DNA of 64,000 nt from B30-G6 sp963701385 (GTDB lineage: Bacteria > Desulfobacterota > Desulfobacteria > Desulfobacterales > B30-G6): the NCBI GenBank assembly GCA_963701385.1, contig CAVOZW010000010.1, forward strand, positions 1 through 64,000, in the 5' to 3' direction. Shown here in pieces: positions 60,005 through 64,000 of this stretch (position 1 is its first letter; the number at the start of each line of letters is the position of its first letter). The translations under genes and the position numbers were made by a program. A model generated the notes under the pieces. It ran no database searches and had not been told where the DNA came from. It saw only the letters and a program-made list of their open reading frames with translations.

Positions 60005-61744
60005 CTAGGTTGCCACCGGTGTTGGATCTTCTACGATATGCGTCGGCGAGAAGAATTTGATCAGGCCTTCGATGGAAATCCAGACCGCAATCACAAGTAT
60101 GATGAAATTGATGGTCTGTAAAAGACTATTATGTGCCGTAGCGAATGAAAGTTGATTCATTATCAGGGCCCAAATGGTCATGATCGACATGAAGACAGCC
60201 GGCAATCCCGCAATGAGCCACTTTAAACCGCCCTTGGATTGCAGATAGAGGGTGATGATGATCAAGGCCAGTGCGGCCAGTGTCTGGTTGACGGCTCCAA
60301 AAAGCGGCCACAGTTTCAGCGCGCCATTGCCGCTGGCCCCGGTGGCAAAGGCCAGGATCAGGGCACTTCCGACGGCCAACGCGGTAGCCACGTAACGGCC
60401 GGTTAACCAATTCAGCTTGAGGCTTTGCCCCAGTTCACCGATGACATAGCGTTGAATCCGGGTGGCCGTGTCCAGGGTGGTGCCGGCAAAGGATGCCACG
60501 AAAACGGCCATGATGGCCAGGGTGAACGTTTTGGAAATACCCAGGGTCATGATCATGTTGGCCGAACCGTCCACAAAAGCCGAGATCTTGGAACCCAGAC
60601 CGTTCGCCGCCGCCCAGGATGCATAGTGGGTGGTCCAGGCAGCCACACCGGTGAGTGTTTCACCTGCCTTGGTGGTATATCCCATGCCGATACCGGCAGC
60701 CACGGCAATGATGACCAGGGTTGCCAGGGCGCCTTCCATCAGCATGGAGCCGTAGCCCACAAACAAGGCATCGTTTTCATTGCGGACCTGTTTGGCGCTG
60801 GTACCGGAAGACACCAGGGCATGAAAGCCCGAAATGGCGCCGCAGGCGATGGTGATGAACAGAAACGGCCACATGGGAGGGGCTTTTTCCGGGGTTGTCT
60901 GTATGGCAGGTGCCACGATTTCCAGGTTGCCACCGAAGCTCGCCACCAGCACACCCAGCATCAAAAGTGCCATGGCAATCACCAGCTGATGGGAGTTGAT
61001 GAAATCACGGGGCTGCAGCAGGGTGGTTACCGGTAGGGTGGACGCGATAAACCCGTATGCCAGCAGGATAATGGTCCACACACCCGTGGGGGGTATCCCG
61101 GCAATGGCCGGCATTTTAAAGGGCAGGTAGGGACCGAGAAACACGCAGACATACATGGCAATGACGGCATAAATCGACCATACCATGACGTTGGCCCCTT
61201 TCTTATAAATGAGATAGCCCAGGTATACGGCAATGGGCACTTCCACCCAGACCGCCAGGACAGACTGGGGATACATGGCAAAAATAACGGCGATAATCAA
61301 TCCGAAGATGGCGATCACGATCCACAACTCCAGAAAAACAATCAGAAAGAATAGAAACTTGGTACGATCATTCACATATTTGGCGGTGTATTCTGAAATC
61401 GATTTGCCCTGGTTGCGCATGGAAATGATCAGGGATCCGAAATCATGCACTGCCCCCATGATGATGCTGCCCAGAAACACCCACAGCAGGGCCGGTACCC
61501 AACCCCAGATGATGGCAATGGCAGGTCCGACAATGGGACCGGTGCCGGCGATGGAAGTAAAGTGGTGACCGAAAATCACTTCCTTTTTGGTGGGAACATA
61601 ATCCATGCCGTCTTCGAGTTCGACGGACGGTGTCTTGGCAGCCTCGGACAGGGCGAATATTTTACTGCCGATGTATTTACCGTAGAGCTGATACATGACG
61701 ATGTATCCGATAAATGCCAGTATCATGATAATTAGGGCATCCAT
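60005..61744 (-). CDS. cstA: Carbon starvation protein A, CstA-like transporter
   Basis: The ATG at 61744 follows AAGGAGACGC and gives 579 residues, beginning MDALIIMILAFIGYIVMYQL. The protein has many membrane helices and the CstA signatures VIFGHHFTSIAGTGPIVGPA and GSIIMGAVHDFGSL. CstA family proteins import peptides and pyruvate in carbon-limited cells. The reading frame stays open upstream into the frameshifted usp gene with no stop between them, so a fused product is possible; the good ribosome site argues for independent start. Confidence 0.93.
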   Translation of the reverse strand: MDALIIMILAFIGYIVMYQLYGKYIGSKIFALSEAAKTPSVELEDGMDYVPTKKEVIFGHHFTSIAGTGPIVGPAIAIIWGWVPALLWVFLGSIIMGAVHDFGSLIISMRNQGKSISEYTAKYVNDRTKFLFFLIVFLELWIVIAIFGLIIAVIFAMYPQSVLAVWVEVPIAVYLGYLIYKKGANVMVWSIYAVIAMYVCVFLGPYLPFKMPAIAGIPPTGVWTIILLAYGFIASTLPVTTLLQPRDFINSHQLVIAMALLMLGVLVASFGGNLEIVAPAIQTTPEKAPPMWPFLFITIACGAISGFHALVSSGTSAKQVRNENDALFVGYGSMLMEGALATLVIIAVAAGIGMGYTTKAGETLTGVAAWTTHYASWAAANGLGSKISAFVDGSANMIMTLGISKTFTLAIMAVFVASFAGTTLDTATRIQRYVIGELGQSLKLNWLTGRYVATALAVGSALILAFATGASGNGALKLWPLFGAVNQTLAALALIIITLYLQSKGGLKWLIAGLPAVFMSIMTIWALIMNQLSFATAHNSLLQTINFIILVIAVWISIEGLIKFFSPTHIVEDPTPVAT

Positions 61745-62253
61745 AATGCGTCTCCTTTTCTTTGTGTTATTAGGGTGTATCGCCAAGGATGCGACAAAAT
61801 TCCTATTCGATTCGTTCCGGGCACGTATGACAAGCAGCGGACGGTCTACGCGGTTGAGTACGCCTGCTGCTACACTGCCGTAAAACAATCGTGACAGACC
61901 GCCGCGACCGTGGCTGCATATGGCGATCAGGTCGGCATTTTCCTGTTCAGCCGCACGAAGGATCTCTTTAACCACGGATCCGAACTCAACCCGTGATGTT
62001 GATTGAATCTTTTTCTCCATAAACTGGCCCTTATGGCCGTCCAGATAACGTCTTTGCTTCACTTAGCTGGTCATTGAGTTGTCTTTCGTAAAGTTCAGGG
62101 TGGGGAATGGTATAGTCGATCATTGTGGGTGGCTTGAGCACCTGGAGAAAAATGACTTTTGCGCCGTAACAGAAGGCCAGCTGTTCCACATGTCTCAACA
62201 CTATTTTCAGCTCGTTTGGAGCCGTCCAGAGGAACCAGAATTGTTTTATACAT
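61745..62253 (-). pseudogene. Universal stress protein gene with two frameshifts, in frame with cstA
   Basis: The start is MYKTILVPLDGSKRAE at 62253. The remaining Usp sequence is spread over three frames: after the A run in GCTGAAAATAG it continues as VEQLAFCYGAKVIFLQVLK and YTIPHPELYERQLNDQ. A second shift near 62050 (ACGTTATCTGG) leads to YLDGHKGQF, VVKEIL and the ATP loop GRGGLSRLFYGSVA. Removing single bases at both points gives a normal one-domain Usp. The last frame has no stop and runs into cstA. Confidence 0.8.
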
Positions 62254-62313
62254 ATTGCCTCCTCCGTGTATGGCTAGCGCTGTCTGAGAGTATCGCGTTC
62301 CTACCCCAGAATT

Positions 62314-62361
62314 AGCATAAAGTATGCCAGGGACTGCCATGTAATCATAAGTCTTATGATA
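62314..62361 (-). promoter_or_regulatory. Possible sigma-54 promoter of the usp-cstA operon
   Basis: On the minus strand TGGCAT (62329-62324), five bases, ATGCT (62318-62314) has correct GG-N10-GC spacing and the same ATGCT variant as the 46.4-kb and cooS promoters. A perfect palindrome ATCATAAG-T-CTTATGAT (62344-62360) lies only 24 bases upstream of the GG, too close for a normal activator, so it may bind a repressor or IHF-like factor. Confidence 0.5.
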
Positions 62362-62476
62362 TCAATTGGTTGAATATGTTTTGCAGGTGTGCGGGGCCGT
62401 TTATCGGAAGCTGAAATTAGAAGTTTTGCGAAGTCGAATTGAGAGATATTGCGAACTGAGGCTGGAAAGAAACGCA

Positions 62477-63742
62477 TTACACCATCAGGTTCATCAATTT
62501 GTCGTGAAGTACCTCGTAGGAATAGAATTTTTTACCGAGGGCATAGTTGTTTTCCACCATCTCTTCCCGGAGCCGGGTGTCTTCGATCAGGGCGCGTGTC
62601 TTTTCGACCGCTTCGTCGGTGACGTATCCGTCAATTTCCACGGCTGAAAATCCCTTGGGCTTGATGTCAAAGGTATAGATGGAATAATGGTTGACCAATA
62701 TCGGCTTTCTGAAGTAGACCGCTTCCAGAAAAGCATTGCCGAATCCCTCGCGGGTCGAGGGATAGGTCACGAAATCGGCATGGTGGTAGATGTCCTGGAG
62801 GGTGTAGATCTTACGCCCGTCCGGAGTGGTTCCCCGGCGGTCGTTGATGATCTGAGATACGAACCGGGTGTTGACCTGCATGCGTCGTGAATAGTCGATG
62901 ATCCGTTGTTCGTAGTCGTGCCCCTCGTCCCCGGAGGCGTGAGAAATGACCAGCAGGGCTTTCATCCCCAGGCGGCTCACCAGCTCGATGGCATTTTCAA
63001 TTCCCTTGCGCTTCACCACCCGCGTCGGCTGCAGAATGAGCCGTTCATCCGGGTCGAGCCCCAGGGCCTCGCGGACATCGCTGGCATAGGCATCCGGTGG
63101 GGGGGGCGGATGCGCGAAATCCATGACATTGGGAATGGTCGTGGCGGAAATACCCGTTCTGAGACCGAGCTGATTGTCGGCCGATGAATTGATCACCACG
63201 TGCCGGATGGTCGGGAGATGGGGCGGAAAAGCCATGTTGAGATAGTCCCAAACCGCATTGGTCTTGAACTGCGGGCGCTCCCAGAAAAAATCGTGGTGGT
63301 GGGCGATGGTCGGCAGACCGGTTTCGGCGATGACCTCGGTGATGGCCAGACCGAGGGGGATGTTGAGGGGAATGGTCAGCGCGTTTTCGGGAATCAGAAG
63401 ATCTATCTTGAATTTGGCAATAAAATCGTATAACGCATCTTTGAGATGCTCCTTGAGGTCGTAAATTTCCGTGGTCAGTTGCCGTGTGCGCACCCCGTTG
63501 GCATGACTGCCGAATGCGGCGTTGAAAATAGACCGAATGCCCGGGTCCATAAAATGGGCTGCCGGCACCAGGTGGGACTGTGACGAGGGCCTGTCCAGTT
63601 CACCGGCAAAATAGAAACAGTGAAAGCCCTCTTTTTCGAAGACACGGGCCCATTTTTCCGTTTCCAGTGAAACACCGTCGGTCCCGGCAAAACGGGTGGA
63701 AATGAATCCGATGTTGTTAACCTTGTCGAAGGGGATATACAT
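62477..63742 (-). CDS. GT4-family glycosyltransferase
   Basis: The 421-residue protein has a GT-B fold pattern. The N-terminal half begins with NIGFISTRFAGTDGVSLET, the C-terminal half has LILQPTRVVKRKGIENAIEL and the family 4 signature STREGFGNAFLEAVYFRKPI, which contains the catalytic E-x7-E glutamates. It retains a configured nucleotide-sugar donor and transfers to an unknown acceptor. No surface-polysaccharide genes are nearby, so the pathway cannot be assigned. It stands alone, divergent from the sequence at the window end. Confidence 0.9.
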   Translation of the reverse strand: MYIPFDKVNNIGFISTRFAGTDGVSLETEKWARVFEKEGFHCFYFAGELDRPSSQSHLVPAAHFMDPGIRSIFNAAFGSHANGVRTRQLTTEIYDLKEHLKDALYDFIAKFKIDLLIPENALTIPLNIPLGLAITEVIAETGLPTIAHHHDFFWERPQFKTNAVWDYLNMAFPPHLPTIRHVVINSSADNQLGLRTGISATTIPNVMDFAHPPPPPDAYASDVREALGLDPDERLILQPTRVVKRKGIENAIELVSRLGMKALLVISHASGDEGHDYEQRIIDYSRRMQVNTRFVSQIINDRRGTTPDGRKIYTLQDIYHHADFVTYPSTREGFGNAFLEAVYFRKPILVNHYSIYTFDIKPKGFSAVEIDGYVTDEAVEKTRALIEDTRLREEMVENNYALGKKFYSYEVLHDKLMNLMV

Positions 63743-64000
63743 CGTGGCGTCCGCACGTTCGATAAATCGATTACGTTGACTCGTTTCGACAAAATAAAAA
63801 AAACATCAAACACTAAAAAAGTCAACGACATTGTGCGACCGAATGTTATCGGTGGGGGCATTGCCATGCGATCGATTCTGCAAAACATCTACGGCAAGCC
63901 AAAAGGGGACCGTTGCCTTTTCACAGGATCACGGCCATTCTGGACGTGTTTTTAAAGAAACACAAAGCCGTCGGAAAGGCGGCCGCCTTTTCACAGTCGG
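63743..64000. other. Window end, no supportable gene
   Basis: This 258-base stretch upstream of the glycosyltransferase has only short frames in every direction. ATTTTAT-rich sequence at 63790-63815 could hold a promoter but I see no clear boxes. A short GCCTTTTCACAG motif occurs twice (about 63913 and 63980), which may belong to a repeat that continues beyond the window. Confidence 0.3.

Noticed and set aside
1..64000. CRISPR arrays, tRNA or rRNA genes, prophage structure
   Set aside because: I saw no regularly spaced repeats, no cloverleaf or rRNA motifs, and no phage structural or integrase genes. The repeats present are dispersed REP-like units.

Overview
The window looks like a chromosome segment of an anaerobic, probably sulfate-reducing deltaproteobacterium (Desulfobacterota, Desulfobacterales-like). 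The inference rests on gene content: a Ni-Fe CO dehydrogenase (cooS), a DsrE/F/H-like trio, NifX-like and DUF134/DUF5320 genes, an ADP-forming acyl-CoA synthetase fused to GNAT, many sigma-54 promoters and an exceptional density of two-component genes. There are no rRNA, tRNA or CRISPR features, so the exact taxon cannot be read from the window.

Layout. 0-13.4 kb is mixed housekeeping: lytic transglycosylase, a DUF134/DUF5320 cluster with a well-formed sigma-70 promoter, TrkH/TrkA potassium uptake, an NADPH:FMN reductase remnant, a MATE exporter, DsrE/F/H-like proteins, TrhA and a HerA-like ATPase. It is bounded by inverted fragments of a four-helix-bundle gene. 13.8-17.6 kb holds a five-domain S1 protein, a DUF6951-like protein, a sigma-54 activator broken by a 1-base frameshift, and a NifX-like protein.

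17.7-46.3 kb is the striking part. Three consecutive operons each start at a sigma-54 promoter (-24 elements at 17775, 27635 and 37061) with a palindrome centred 114-119 bp upstream. Each operon carries one SLC13-type anion permease, at least one Cache-type or other sensor kinase and several stand-alone receivers. Operons 2 and 3 share the order receiver, Cache kinase, receiver, SLC13, and both end in a kinase plus a sigma-54 response regulator. Operon 1 also carries a CLC channel and a CBS protein. With the regulator at 46560 this makes 16 receiver-domain proteins and 6 histidine kinases in about 29 kb. Two receivers are fused to a CBS module that also occurs alone.

46.3-54.5 kb reads as a sigma-54 operon of receiver, CBS-ACT protein, universal stress protein and acyl-CoA synthetase-GNAT. 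It is followed by an inserted RAYT (REP-associated tyrosine transposase) element with inverted ends and REP-like hairpins, then a CBS protein and a patatin-like protein. 54.5-57.6 kb holds cooS. Its promoter shares both an upstream palindrome (TAGAAA-N2-TTTCTA) and a variant -12 element with the 46.4-kb promoter, which suggests one activator controls CO dehydrogenase and the acyl-CoA synthetase operon. An IS630 remnant and a 99-bp MITE-like repeat follow. 57.8-62.3 kb is a minus-strand operon (frameshifted usp, cstA, two small genes, ArsA-like ATPase, NifX-like protein), and a glycosyltransferase lies at 62.5-63.7 kb.

Several genes are interrupted at short homopolymers (15976, 24058, the usp at 62.2 kb) and the DUF5320 gene is split near 2485. 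Real decay, slippage and sequencing error cannot be told apart from the sequence alone.
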